NCBI RefSeq assembly: GCF_900105005.1
Contig: NZ_LT629748.1
Span: 434,001 to 498,000 of the forward strand
DNA: 64,000 nt
Reading direction: 5' to 3'
From: Halopseudomonas litoralis
GTDB taxonomy: Bacteria > Pseudomonadota > Gammaproteobacteria > Pseudomonadales > Pseudomonadaceae
Shown: positions 9,739-18,523 of the stretch, in pieces
Numbering within the stretch: the stretch's first letter is position 1
Layout of the letters: the number at the start of each line of letters is the position of its first letter
Translations under genes and position numbers: made by a program
Notes under the pieces: model-generated
Database searches by the model: none
Seen by the model: the letters and a program-made list of their open reading frames with translations, nothing else
What the model was told of the DNA's origin: nothing

Positions 9739-10515
9739 ATGGCCATTGATGATCCGCGTTTCGGTGGTATAGCCCGGTTGTATGGTACCGAGGCCCTGGC
9801 TCGTCTGCAGGGCAGCCACGTAGCCGTGATCGGTATCGGCGGCGTCGGCAGCTGGACTGCCGAAGCACTGGCGCGCACCGGGGTGGGGCGTATCACCCTG
9901 ATCGATATGGACGACATCTGCGTCACCAATACCAATCGCCAGCTACCGGCGATGAAGGGCAACATTGGTCGACTCAAGGTGGAGGCCATGGCTGAACGCC
10001 TCCGAGCCATCAACCCTGGTTGTGAGGTACGCCCGATCATGGGTTTCGTCACGCCAGACACCCTGGCTGAATACATCACCGATGATATCGACTGCGTAGT
10101 GGATTGCATTGATAGCGTGGCCTCCAAAGTTGCCCTGATTGCCTGGTGCCGTCGGCGCAAGATAGGCATCGTGACCACCGGCGGCGCTGGTGGGCAGATC
10201 GATCCGACCATGATCAAGGTGGCGGACCTGTCAAAAACCGTAAATGATCCGCTGGCCGCCAAGGCGCGTTCGATGTTGCGCCGCGACCACAACTTCCCGC
10301 GGGCCGACAGCAAACGCAGTTTTGGTGTGCCCTGTGTGTATTCCACTGAGCAGCTGCGCTACCCGAAACCGGATGGCTCGGTATGTCAGCAGAAGTCGTT
10401 TGTGGGGGAGGGCGTGAAGCTGGATTGTTCCGGCGGCTTTGGCTCGGTGACCATGGTCACGGCGACCTTCGGGATGGTGGCGGCGGCCAAGGCAGTGGAG
10501 CGACTGCTGCGGTAA
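9739..10515 (+). CDS. tcdA: tRNA threonylcarbamoyladenosine dehydratase
   Basis: A 258-residue E1/ThiF-like ATP-dependent enzyme that cyclises t6A37 in ANN-decoding tRNAs. The nucleotide-binding motif GIGGVGSWTAEAL, DMDDICVTNTNRQ and the late Cys in VPCVYSTEQ are visible. The ATG at 9739 follows GCGAGG and gives the usual N-terminus before DPRFGGIARLYG. The gene lies immediately before the T6SS island; in related genomes csdA/csdE or dapD are often close to it, so the island probably inserted here. Confidence 0.95.
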   Translation: MAIDDPRFGGIARLYGTEALARLQGSHVAVIGIGGVGSWTAEALARTGVGRITLIDMDDICVTNTNRQLPAMKGNIGRLKVEAMAERLRAINPGCEVRPIMGFVTPDTLAEYITDDIDCVVDCIDSVASKVALIAWCRRRKIGIVTTGGAGGQIDPTMIKVADLSKTVNDPLAAKARSMLRRDHNFPRADSKRSFGVPCVYSTEQLRYPKPDGSVCQQKSFVGEGVKLDCSGGFGSVTMVTATFGMVAAAKAVERLLR

Positions 10516-10712
10516 CCCACCGCAGGTTCGCTGCCGTTGAAGGTCTCACCAAGATGTTGCTGCCGCCATGGCTGTTGGTTGTTGATCGAGACGAGGGGAG
10601 ATTTCCTCCCGGTATTTTGCCAACTGGCTCACAGCTCTGTTCTTCCAGGCCGGCTTCTCTTTTCCTGGTCTGATATAAGGGCACCTTTGTTCGTCAGACA
10701 AGGGAATACAGG

Positions 10713-12791
10713 ATGTTCGCCCCGGCCAATATTGCACATTTCACGCTCGACATTCCCCGCATAGACCACGACTTCAAGGTGCTGTCTTTTCAAGGCACCG
10801 AAGCCATCAGCCAGCCCTACTGCTTCGAGCTGGATCTGGTCAGCGAACGTCCCGATCTGGATATCGAAGGTCTGCTGCACCAGCCGGTGTTTCTCAGCTA
10901 TGCCGGCCCGGACAAGGGAATACACGGGCTCATCCACAGCGTCGCCCAAGGCGAATCCGGTAAACGCCTGACCCGCTACCGGGTCACTCTGGTGCCGCGC
11001 CTGGCCTACCTGCAACACGCCACCAACCAGCGAATCTTCCAACACAAGACCGTACCGCAGATCATCACCGAGGTGCTCAAGGGCCACGGCATCTTCACCG
11101 ACTCCTTCCGCTTCCAGCTGCGCGAAGAGGGCCCCGAAAGAATCTACTGCACCCAATACGGCGAAACCGACCTGCACTTCATTCAGCGCCTGTGTGAAGA
11201 AGAAGGCATCCACTACCACTTCCAGCATAGTTCGGAAGGCCATCAACTGGTGTTCGGTGAAGACCAGACGATCTTCCCCACGCTCCCGGTAACCAAGTTT
11301 AATCAGGGCAGCGGCATGGCCGCCGACGAACCGGTCATCAAGCGCTTCAACCTGCGCCTGCAAACCCGCCCCAGCCACGTCACCCGCCGTGACTACAACT
11401 TCGAAAAACCGCGCCTGCTGATGGAAAGCGCAGCACAAAGCGAAGCCATGCCCGCCCTGGAAGACTACGACTACCCCGGCCGCTTCAATCACCGCGACCG
11501 AGGCACCCACCTCGCCACAAGAACCCTGGAAACCCACCGCGCCGACTACCGACTGGTTAACGGCGAAAGCGATCAGCCTCTGTTGATCAGCGGGCATTTT
11601 CTGGCCCTCGCTGAACATCCTCGTCAGGATTGGAATGATCTCTGGCTGCTGACCTCGGTAACCCACGAAGGCAAGCAACCTCAAGTGCTGGAAGAATCCG
11701 TCACCAGTGATGCCAATCCTGAAGATGGCTTTACCCAGGGCTACCGCAACACCTTCACCGCCACCCCGTGGGATGTGATTTTCCGTCCCCAAACAGACCA
11801 AAAGAAACAAACTATCGCCGGCAGCCAGAGCGCCGTTATCACCGGCCCGGAAAACGAAGAAATCCATTGCGACGAATACGGCCGCGTTAAAGTCCAGTTC
11901 CACTGGGACCGCCACGGCCAGGCCGACGCCAAGACCAGCTGCTGGCTCCGAGTGGCCAGCAACTGGGCCGGAGACCGCTATGGCGGCATCGCCATTCCAA
12001 GAATAGGCATGGAAGTGCTGGTCTCCTTCCTCGAAGGCGACCCCGACCAGCCCCTGATCACCGGTTGCCTGTACCACAAGACTCACCAGGTCCCGTACAA
12101 CCTGCCGGAGCACAAAACCCGCAGCGTCTTCAAAACCCTGAGCACCCCTGGCGGCGACGGCTTCAACGAACTGCGCATCGACAACAAGGCCGGCGAAGAA
12201 CAGATCTTCATCCACGCTCAGCGCGATTGGGATCAGAACATCCAGCACGACCAGACCATCCGCATCGGCAACGAACGCCACGACCGCGTCGAGGCCAACA
12301 GCTATACCGAGTTATTGGTCGAAGAACACCGCACCACCCACGCCGATCGCAAAACCGAGATCAGGGCTGACGATCATCTGACCGTTGCCAATAATCAACA
12401 CATCAAGCTCGGTGATGGTCAGTTCATCGAGGCCGGCCAGGAAATCCACCTGTCCAGCGGCATGAAAGTGGTACTCGAAGCCGGCAGCGAAATCACCTTA
12501 AAGGCCGGCGGCAGCTTCATCAAGATCGACCCCAGCGGGGTAAGTCTGGTCGGGCCCAGTGTGAAGATGATTTCAGGTGGGAGTGCGGGGAAGGGGAGTG
12601 GGGCTGCGCCGACTCTACCGGCGCAGGCTTTATCTGCAGGTGCAGATAAAGCTGGTGGGCTGCTTATCCTGGCGGGTGAAAACAACATCAGTGAGATATT
12701 GATCCCCGCCCAAAAGCAGGCGTTGCAGCGAGCGGCCACACAGGCCCAGCCATTCTGCGCTATCTGCGAGCAACAGGTAACGAAGCAATGA
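10713..12791 (+). CDS. vgrG: Type VI secretion tip protein VgrG (TssI)
   Basis: A 692-residue spike protein. Residues 1-380 match the gp27-like base with the typical VgrG segments (YCTQYGETDLHFIQRLCEEEG). GRVKVQFHWDR near residue 390 begins the gp5-like OB fold, followed by the SCWLRVASNWAGDRYGG segment and a beta-helix needle. The last 80 residues form a Gly/Ala-rich extension ending in CAICEQQ, which probably docks the cargo adaptor. Its stop overlaps the next ATG by 4 bp. No other T6SS structural gene is in the window, so it is an orphan vgrG using sheath and baseplate genes from elsewhere. Confidence 0.96.
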   Translation: MFAPANIAHFTLDIPRIDHDFKVLSFQGTEAISQPYCFELDLVSERPDLDIEGLLHQPVFLSYAGPDKGIHGLIHSVAQGESGKRLTRYRVTLVPRLAYLQHATNQRIFQHKTVPQIITEVLKGHGIFTDSFRFQLREEGPERIYCTQYGETDLHFIQRLCEEEGIHYHFQHSSEGHQLVFGEDQTIFPTLPVTKFNQGSGMAADEPVIKRFNLRLQTRPSHVTRRDYNFEKPRLLMESAAQSEAMPALEDYDYPGRFNHRDRGTHLATRTLETHRADYRLVNGESDQPLLISGHFLALAEHPRQDWNDLWLLTSVTHEGKQPQVLEESVTSDANPEDGFTQGYRNTFTATPWDVIFRPQTDQKKQTIAGSQSAVITGPENEEIHCDEYGRVKVQFHWDRHGQADAKTSCWLRVASNWAGDRYGGIAIPRIGMEVLVSFLEGDPDQPLITGCLYHKTHQVPYNLPEHKTRSVFKTLSTPGGDGFNELRIDNKAGEEQIFIHAQRDWDQNIQHDQTIRIGNERHDRVEANSYTELLVEEHRTTHADRKTEIRADDHLTVANNQHIKLGDGQFIEAGQEIHLSSGMKVVLEAGSEITLKAGGSFIKIDPSGVSLVGPSVKMISGGSAGKGSGAAPTLPAQALSAGADKAGGLLILAGENNISEILIPAQKQALQRAATQAQPFCAICEQQVTKQ

Positions 12792-13648
12792 CATCTACTC
12801 AGGCATACCTGCTACTTGACGGCGCGCAGATGGATAATTTGCTGGTGCAGATCTACCAGCTGGAAGATACCCCTGAGATTCATTTGCTCTATCAAAATAC
12901 GCATTACCAAGCCTTGGCTGAAGTCGGTCCTCTGTTGATTAAGCTGTCTACGGGTAGCCGCTTGGAGCAGCACTTTATGGAACATTGGCAGGCTAGCGCC
13001 GGGTTATGGCTTGAAACTGATGCGGGCGAGTCAGAGCTGGTGGAGCACCTGCGCAGCCTTGTTCATGTCGGTATTGGGTCCGACGTAACTGTGTTACTGC
13101 GGTACCATGACCCGCGAATCATGCGTCATTGGCTACCCGAGTTGCCGCCTGACGATCGCGACCGGACGATGGGGCCTGTGTTGCGCATGCGTTTGCCCGC
13201 TTTGCCAGGCGAAAACCGTGCTGGTGAGATCCGGCGCACGAAGCCCGCTACTGCTGCTCGCTACAGCAATACCCCCTGGCTACGCCTGAATGAGGAACAG
13301 GTCGAACGACTCAATCGCGCACATTTGGAGGAGTTCGACCAACGCTTGCTCGCGCATATCGACCGGCATTTTCCTGATTGTCTGGCCGATTGCGAGACAA
13401 ATGCTCGCTTGGCTTGGGCCGCTGCCTGCCGGCAGAGCGCACAAGCCTATGGCTACAGCGCAGCGGATGAAGTGGCGCAATGGGCAAATCTTTGTGCGTT
13501 GCTGGGAATCGACTTCCCTCAGGCTCCGGCCCACCAAAGCTATCAGCAGATACTGACCACATCGCGCCTGTCTCATGAAAAGCGCCTGGAGCACCTGGCC
13601 CTCGAACTGCAACGCCATCTGCTGACCGACAAGGAAGTCACTGTATGA
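12788..13648 (+). CDS. DUF4123 T6SS effector adaptor (Tap/TEC, VasW-like)
   Basis: A 286-residue chaperone that by family loads a specific effector onto its VgrG. The N-terminal DUF4123 domain is visible in YLLLDGAQ at residues 7-14, in SGRLEQHFMEHWQASAGLWLE-like sequence around residues 57-76 and in LRYHDPRIM near residue 105. The ATG lies in an ATGA overlap with vgrG, and its own stop overlaps the effector start by 4 bp. It occupies the position of vasW, between vgrG and vasX, in Vibrio cholerae. It should bind the MIX effector downstream. Confidence 0.9.
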   Translation: MTSTQAYLLLDGAQMDNLLVQIYQLEDTPEIHLLYQNTHYQALAEVGPLLIKLSTGSRLEQHFMEHWQASAGLWLETDAGESELVEHLRSLVHVGIGSDVTVLLRYHDPRIMRHWLPELPPDDRDRTMGPVLRMRLPALPGENRAGEIRRTKPATAARYSNTPWLRLNEEQVERLNRAHLEEFDQRLLAHIDRHFPDCLADCETNARLAWAAACRQSAQAYGYSAADEVAQWANLCALLGIDFPQAPAHQSYQQILTTSRLSHEKRLEHLALELQRHLLTDKEVTV

Positions 13649-16263
13649 CTACTCACAACCACGATCAGGCTCTGCACCTGGCCAACGCCAATCAGGCCGC
13701 AAAAAAAGATTTTGCTACCGAAAATCTGGCCAGCCCAGTTGCCGCTTGCCCAGCGCGTCAGGCTGAGATCTTTGTCGTGCCGGTCCGCTACGCGCTGGGC
13801 GAACAGGCAGCAGAGCATGCCAATTTTCAGCCAGGTGTGACGCCAAGCAGTCACCCTATGGCGCTGCGCCGTCTGCGCGAGGGTTATCTCTACATTTGGC
13901 ACCAAGATAGCCAGTTGAAGCGCTACGCGATCGCAGATGATGGATTGTTGGTGGAGCAAGGGCTTGATGCCCCCGATGCGCCAGTGCCCAGCGGCAGCCA
14001 AACGGGCGTCGCTTTGAATAAGCAGTACGATGCCTGGCTGATGTTCAGCGAAATTCCTCTTCCACCTTCGGTTCATCAACTCTTGGCGCAAAGTGCCAGC
14101 GAACGCCAAGGGCGCATGCGCCACGTGAGCCTTACGCAGGTCGCATACAACTTGACCGCCGCACACTGTCCCCCGCTTGAGTTCAGTGACCAGCTGATGG
14201 CTGAATTGATGGCTGAACCGCGCGAGCAGGCATTGGCTCGCGATTATCAGCAAAAGGGAGATGCCTACCGGGAAGGAGTTAATGCGCTTGGTCAGCAGAT
14301 GTACAAGAACCCCACCCCTGAACTTGTGCACGCATACGTGAATGCTTCCCTCCGGTTGCGTGAGGGCGAACAGGCCGCCGCGGGCCATCCAAAGTCAGCG
14401 GGTCAGTCCGGCGAATGGAGTGCGATTTCCTGGGACGTATCAGCCGTCGATACCTGGCTTAGTCGAGCTCGGAGTGAAGCCGGAGCACTGCATGCTGTGT
14501 TTGTATGCCTTGATGACGATCTTGGTGTACTGCGCGATATCAACCATGAACAGGAACGAGTGGAAGCGCTCCACGAAAGTTGGGTCGCAGATAATAACCT
14601 GCGTCAAAGCGTAGGAGGCTTCATCCGTAGCATGATCCGAGAGGATGGCGGTGAAGTATCAAACTTGCTCAACTATCGCTACCGCGATCATGATATTCAA
14701 CTCACCCCTACGCAGGGCGAGACAATTCTGGAAAGCCAGCGCCGACTTGAAGAACTGTTCAAGGAAGAGAGCCACATTAACCAGGAACGTGGCCGCCAGT
14801 ACAGCCACACCCAAGCCAATGCAAAGCTAGCCCGGGTCCATGACGAGGTGGCAGCTACAACTGCGCCGGTACGCGACTTCCTGCCGCCCGAACTCTATAA
14901 CCAGGCCGAGCTCATCGTACGTGAATACCGCAAGGAAAAAGTCACCAACCTGGCCGGCGGCCGCGCCGCCGCTCAGGTCGCCGAACATATCGACCTGGAA
15001 CGCATGGACGCCTGGCTTGACGAAGAAGCCCCCCAGCACTATCAGCAAGTGGAAGAGCGTCACGAAGCTCTCTATGCCGATCGTGCGAGATTTCTGCCTC
15101 GCCATGGCTCCGGCACCTGGTTCGTTGATTACAGCGACCTTGACCATCAACGCTGGCTCGACGAAGTTGCCAAAGCCACTCTTAGCGCCCAGTGCAGCCG
15201 TCAGAAGGGCGCCGACCAGTTCGCCGGTTACGTGCGCTCCGATGATGTTGGCAGCCTGCGTCTTGTATTCCATGCCTGGAGCCCGTCCTTGGAGGTGGCA
15301 GTTAACAGCACCAGCCGGCTGAATGAAATTTTGGCGGCACTCAGTCGAGACAATTTAGGTGCCACCCAGGCCGCCCTTGCCAGTCTGTTGGATGAGCCCG
15401 CCGTGGCTGCGTTGCAACGCTTGGCCCAAGATATGGAAGGTGCGTGGGCTAACACTGTTAGCAGGCTCGGTGCAGCGCTATTAGCACTCAAGTTACCCGG
15501 AGAGGTGGCCGGCCAGTGGGCGGGATCGTTTGTGGTTGCGAGGCTCGGTGATGATGTTCGCTTGGTGCGTTTTGCTGACGGCGTGAACCAGAGCTGGCGT
15601 CTGCTCGGAGGTAAGGCCGACACGCTCAATCAGTGGTTGCGTGGGACAGTGCAGGCCATTGGTCAGGGCCGCGCCTCCGCGATTGCACAGTCATCAGCGG
15701 TTCAGAACAGCGGCGGCTTGCTGCCACTGGCTGCGTTGCTACTCAATGGTCTTAATGCCAATCATTATCTTAGCCAGGCCGGCGCGGTCGATGGGATGGA
15801 CAGTCGGCGCGTGGCTGAAACGGTATCGGCCAGTCTATATGCCGGTGCGGCGCTGACGGCTGTGATACAGAACTGGTTGATTCTGGGGAAAGGTGTCGAG
15901 GAATTAAATCTCCGTACATCAATCGCGCCGACGTTGACCCTATTCGGTGGGGTAGTTGGCGTTTTGTCGTTTGGTGCCGCAAACCGAGAATTTGAGGCGC
16001 TGCAGCAGCAAATTGAGCAAGCTCAGACTCGGGTCGACCCGTGGCTTGAGCGACGCCAAACGGTAACGCTTGGCCAAAGCGGGATTTACTTTGCCCAAGC
16101 AGCTCTGGGTCTTAGCCTGACTGGCATGCGAATGGCTAACCGTATCAGCACTGCCCAAGCCATCCGTTATTTCAGGATGGGCATGGGGCCGATAAACTTG
16201 CTGCTTCTTGGTCTGGGTGGCGCTTACCTTTATGCTTGGTCGCGACAGTCCACTCCCATGTAG
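13645..16263 (+). CDS. VasX-like MIX effector, pore-forming type; ends at an in-frame amber codon
   Basis: An 872-residue product of the BTH_I2691/VasX family. The MIX core pattern hRxGhhYhh is matched by LREGYLYIW at residues 77-85, after the family segment FVVPVRYAL. The middle is hydrophilic and helical. Five hydrophobic stretches lie near residues 690-708, 732-752, 760-785, 815-832 and 847-866, as in the colicin-like membrane domain of VasX. The frame stops at TAG (16261-16263), yet the same frame stays open to 16905. The full 1086-codon frame equals the usual VasX length (about 1085), so this product is probably a truncated effector. By family it is delivered to the inner membrane of competitors. 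Confidence 0.85.
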   Translation: MTTHNHDQALHLANANQAAKKDFATENLASPVAACPARQAEIFVVPVRYALGEQAAEHANFQPGVTPSSHPMALRRLREGYLYIWHQDSQLKRYAIADDGLLVEQGLDAPDAPVPSGSQTGVALNKQYDAWLMFSEIPLPPSVHQLLAQSASERQGRMRHVSLTQVAYNLTAAHCPPLEFSDQLMAELMAEPREQALARDYQQKGDAYREGVNALGQQMYKNPTPELVHAYVNASLRLREGEQAAAGHPKSAGQSGEWSAISWDVSAVDTWLSRARSEAGALHAVFVCLDDDLGVLRDINHEQERVEALHESWVADNNLRQSVGGFIRSMIREDGGEVSNLLNYRYRDHDIQLTPTQGETILESQRRLEELFKEESHINQERGRQYSHTQANAKLARVHDEVAATTAPVRDFLPPELYNQAELIVREYRKEKVTNLAGGRAAAQVAEHIDLERMDAWLDEEAPQHYQQVEERHEALYADRARFLPRHGSGTWFVDYSDLDHQRWLDEVAKATLSAQCSRQKGADQFAGYVRSDDVGSLRLVFHAWSPSLEVAVNSTSRLNEILAALSRDNLGATQAALASLLDEPAVAALQRLAQDMEGAWANTVSRLGAALLALKLPGEVAGQWAGSFVVARLGDDVRLVRFADGVNQSWRLLGGKADTLNQWLRGTVQAIGQGRASAIAQSSAVQNSGGLLPLAALLLNGLNANHYLSQAGAVDGMDSRRVAETVSASLYAGAALTAVIQNWLILGKGVEELNLRTSIAPTLTLFGGVVGVLSFGAANREFEALQQQIEQAQTRVDPWLERRQTVTLGQSGIYFAQAALGLSLTGMRMANRISTAQAIRYFRMGMGPINLLLLGLGGAYLYAWSRQSTPM

Positions 16264-16905
16264 AACTATCTTGCCGGTTGTTGCTGGTCTAAGGCTCGTG
16301 CCTTCAGGCGTGAAGATATTGCACCGGAAGCACAGCTTGAAGAGTTCCAGCATCTTCTTTTGCTGGTTTTCCAGCCTCGTGTCCATTTGGAAACCAAAAG
16401 GGTCAGTCTCGTCAACGGTCGCAAGTTCATCCGCCGACTGATCATAGACCTGCCCGGCGCCGAACCGAGCAACACTCGCTTGGACTTGGCTCTTCTCGGC
16501 AACCCGACGAACTGGGATGCACTGAGCGAATCCAACAACCCATTCGGCCATAAACCCCTGAGCGATTTAGGCGCGCCTTGGCTTCGTGGTAGTCAGTGTG
16601 AATGGATACCTCCCAGTGAAGGTCAAGGGCTACGCCTTTCAGGAGGCTTTGAACTAGGCAAACCCTTTATGGACGCGCCGAGTCGGCTCTTGCTACGCCT
16701 GCGTTACAATCATCCGCTGGCGATGCTCGCCAACGTCGGAGGGGTGATTGGCGGCGAACAGGGTCTGACCTACAGTCTCGACGCTGACAAAGGCCTTATT
16801 CCCCTACGTGATGGTGAGTCGACGTCGGAATTAAGCCGTGCCAGTCTCTACAGCCTTGGACAAGGTCCCAACGCGGTATTTCTTCAACCCAAGGGGGGAC
16901 AATGA
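16264..16905 (+). pseudogene. Separated C-terminal domain of the VasX-like effector
   Basis: After the amber codon the effector frame continues without a stop for 213 codons. There is no ATG or GTG with a ribosome site near its beginning (the first alternative is a TTG at 16360 without one). The sequence still looks protein-like: a CCW motif near the start, then IAPEAQLEEFQHLLL and VHLETKRVSLVNG, then a beta-rich domain. It ends with ATGA overlapping the immunity gene at 16902, the same 4-bp overlap used by the two gene junctions before it. This supports one ancestral gene, 13645-16905. Expression of this part needs readthrough of the TAG. Confidence 0.7.
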
Positions 16906-17903
16906 ATAATAAATCCCACACTCATAAACGCCTTTTCTCCCGCGAGAACTACCTCGCCCCGCCAGCTATATCCACTGGCCAGCCGCCCAAGGACGTGCTC
17001 AACACTATCTGGCGCAAGAATGACGTGTATCTTGATATCGGTGAGTACAGTATCGGCTCGGCGGTGATGGTGATATGGCCCGTATTGATGCTTTCCTTAT
17101 TGATTGGCTGGTATACCGTGGAAGGCTGGGACCTGCTTTACTGGGGTGGGGTCTCGGGAATCTGCGGCATTCCTATATTGCTCACACTTTACGGTTTGAC
17201 CCAGCCCGTGCCTCCACCAACCCGTTTCAACCGTCAGCGTCGCGAAGTCTGCGTGCCGCAAAAGGATGGTAGTTATTGGATTGTACCGTGGGAACAGGTC
17301 GAAGCGCAGGCGGTGGCAATGGACAGCATCGGGCAGCACGGCAAAACCACGCAAGGGCTGCTGGTGGTCGGTTTTACTAATCCTGATCAGAACGCTGATG
17401 AGGTGGATAAACACTACAGCATTGGCTTCAGTTGTGGTGGCGGTACCACTGCTATGCGCCTGTGGGAGTGCATGCGCAGTTATATGGAAATAGGCCCGGA
17501 TGCCGTATCTGACAATACCCACCGCTTTAATCGCAGCAAAGGAATATGGGCCACTTACATGGACGATGTTATCGAAGCAGGCAACCGCAAGGGCTGGTTC
17601 CTGGCATTACTATGGGAGGGGTTCTGTGGCCTGATCGTATTCAATACTCTGCTTATTGATTTGATCGAGCGGAAAAAGCTCTCGCCTCCACCTGACCTGA
17701 CTGATCCCGCCATCATCGAATGGTCCAAGCCTCTGCCGCTCGATCAATGGGCCAAACGCTCACCGGAGCTGGAACAAGCGATCGCCGACCGAGAAATCGA
17801 GCTTGCCGAAGAACGCGCCATCAAGGAAGCCGCGGAAGCAGCAGCCAGGGCCGCCTTGCCGCCCGATCCCAGACCAGCAAAATCCAACTGGCCTACAGAC
17901 TGA
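16902..17903 (+). CDS. DUF6708-type T6SS immunity protein (TsiV2-like position)
   Basis: A 333-residue membrane protein with helices near residues 50-72, 77-99 and 231-254, a cytosolic or periplasmic central region with RFNRQRREV at about residue 108, and a charged Ala/Glu tail ending in NWPTD. It follows the effector gene with a 4-bp overlap, the place of tsiV2 after vasX. Membrane immunity proteins suit a pore-forming effector. Recognition of DUF6708 is from general appearance and context, not from a search. This is the intact immunity candidate of the island. Confidence 0.75.
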   Translation: MNNKSHTHKRLFSRENYLAPPAISTGQPPKDVLNTIWRKNDVYLDIGEYSIGSAVMVIWPVLMLSLLIGWYTVEGWDLLYWGGVSGICGIPILLTLYGLTQPVPPPTRFNRQRREVCVPQKDGSYWIVPWEQVEAQAVAMDSIGQHGKTTQGLLVVGFTNPDQNADEVDKHYSIGFSCGGGTTAMRLWECMRSYMEIGPDAVSDNTHRFNRSKGIWATYMDDVIEAGNRKGWFLALLWEGFCGLIVFNTLLIDLIERKKLSPPPDLTDPAIIEWSKPLPLDQWAKRSPELEQAIADREIELAEERAIKEAAEAAARAALPPDPRPAKSNWPTD

Positions 17904-17957
17904 ATGACCTTCCCTCGTACTAACTTGATGGCCCAGTATGTGGAGTATTCGCTATGA
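17904..17957 (+). pseudogene. 54-bp remnant of the 3' end of an immunity gene
   Basis: Immediately after the intact immunity gene, 18 codons read MTFPRTNLMAQYVEYSL and stop. The interrupted immunity gene downstream ends in NTFSRTNLMAQYVEYRV and stop. Fourteen of the last sixteen residues agree, while the codons differ at many third positions, so this is an old diverged copy of that gene's 3' end and not a recent duplication. It suggests that a further immunity paralogue once stood here and was deleted by recombination. Confidence 0.7.
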
Positions 17958-18455
17958 AGCAGAGAGACAATGGAACTGTCGCCAGATGAATTCGGACTAT
18001 GCATCTACCGCTTATTCACCGGAGAAACTGCAACGTCAGTCCGTTGCCAAACCACGCTCCGCTCTGGCGCGTATGACCAGCCGGCGTCTGCCATGGGGCA
18101 ATACTCAAGAAATAGTACCGGATATTTTCATGACGCCCGACCCAGACGCACTACGGGGGGTTGAGCTGGGGAAGAAAGAAAAGGAAGAGAAACTAGCTAA
18201 GGGCACTTACAGGCCTGCGCCTATGGAGCATATCGACTTCCACGACCGTTGTGATCATGAGCATTACCGGCACGCTCCCTGGGCTGCGAGAGCGCAATTC
18301 TGGGTTTATCTGATCAGCTTTGGGAAAGATGGTTTCTTTCTTTTTCTGGTACTGGGGGGGTGGGTTGCTTTCTTGGATGGGGCGCGTTCCTCTAGAAGTT
18401 TTTTTACCAGTTTCTGGGAATATTTCATGATTGCATTGAAACTATTCTTGCTTCC

Positions 18456-18463
18456 CTGCGGAC
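18456..18463. repeat. 8-bp target site duplication, left copy
   Basis: CTGCGGAC here is repeated at 19840-19847 on the other side of the element. An 8-bp duplication is usual for IS256-family insertion. Its preservation on both sides shows simple transposition into the immunity gene. Confidence 0.85.
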
Positions 18464-18491
18464 GGGACTGTCAGATTTTTTGTGTTCGGGC
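18464..18491 (+). repeat. IS256-family left terminal inverted repeat
   Basis: Begins GGGACTGTCA and ends TTCGGGC. Matches the reverse complement of 19812-19839 at 22 of 28 positions. Confidence 0.85.
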
Positions 18492-18523
18492 CGTTAATGG
18501 CCTGCCATCAGGTAGGCCCTCAC

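Noticed and set aside
10629..12281. 550-codon open frame antisense to vgrG
   Set aside because: It has no ribosome site, its composition follows the GC-rich third positions of vgrG, and vgrG itself is a clear protein-coding gene.
16360..16905. Separate 181-codon gene starting at TTG 16360
   Set aside because: No ribosome site; protein-like sequence extends upstream in the effector frame right to the amber codon, favouring one broken gene.
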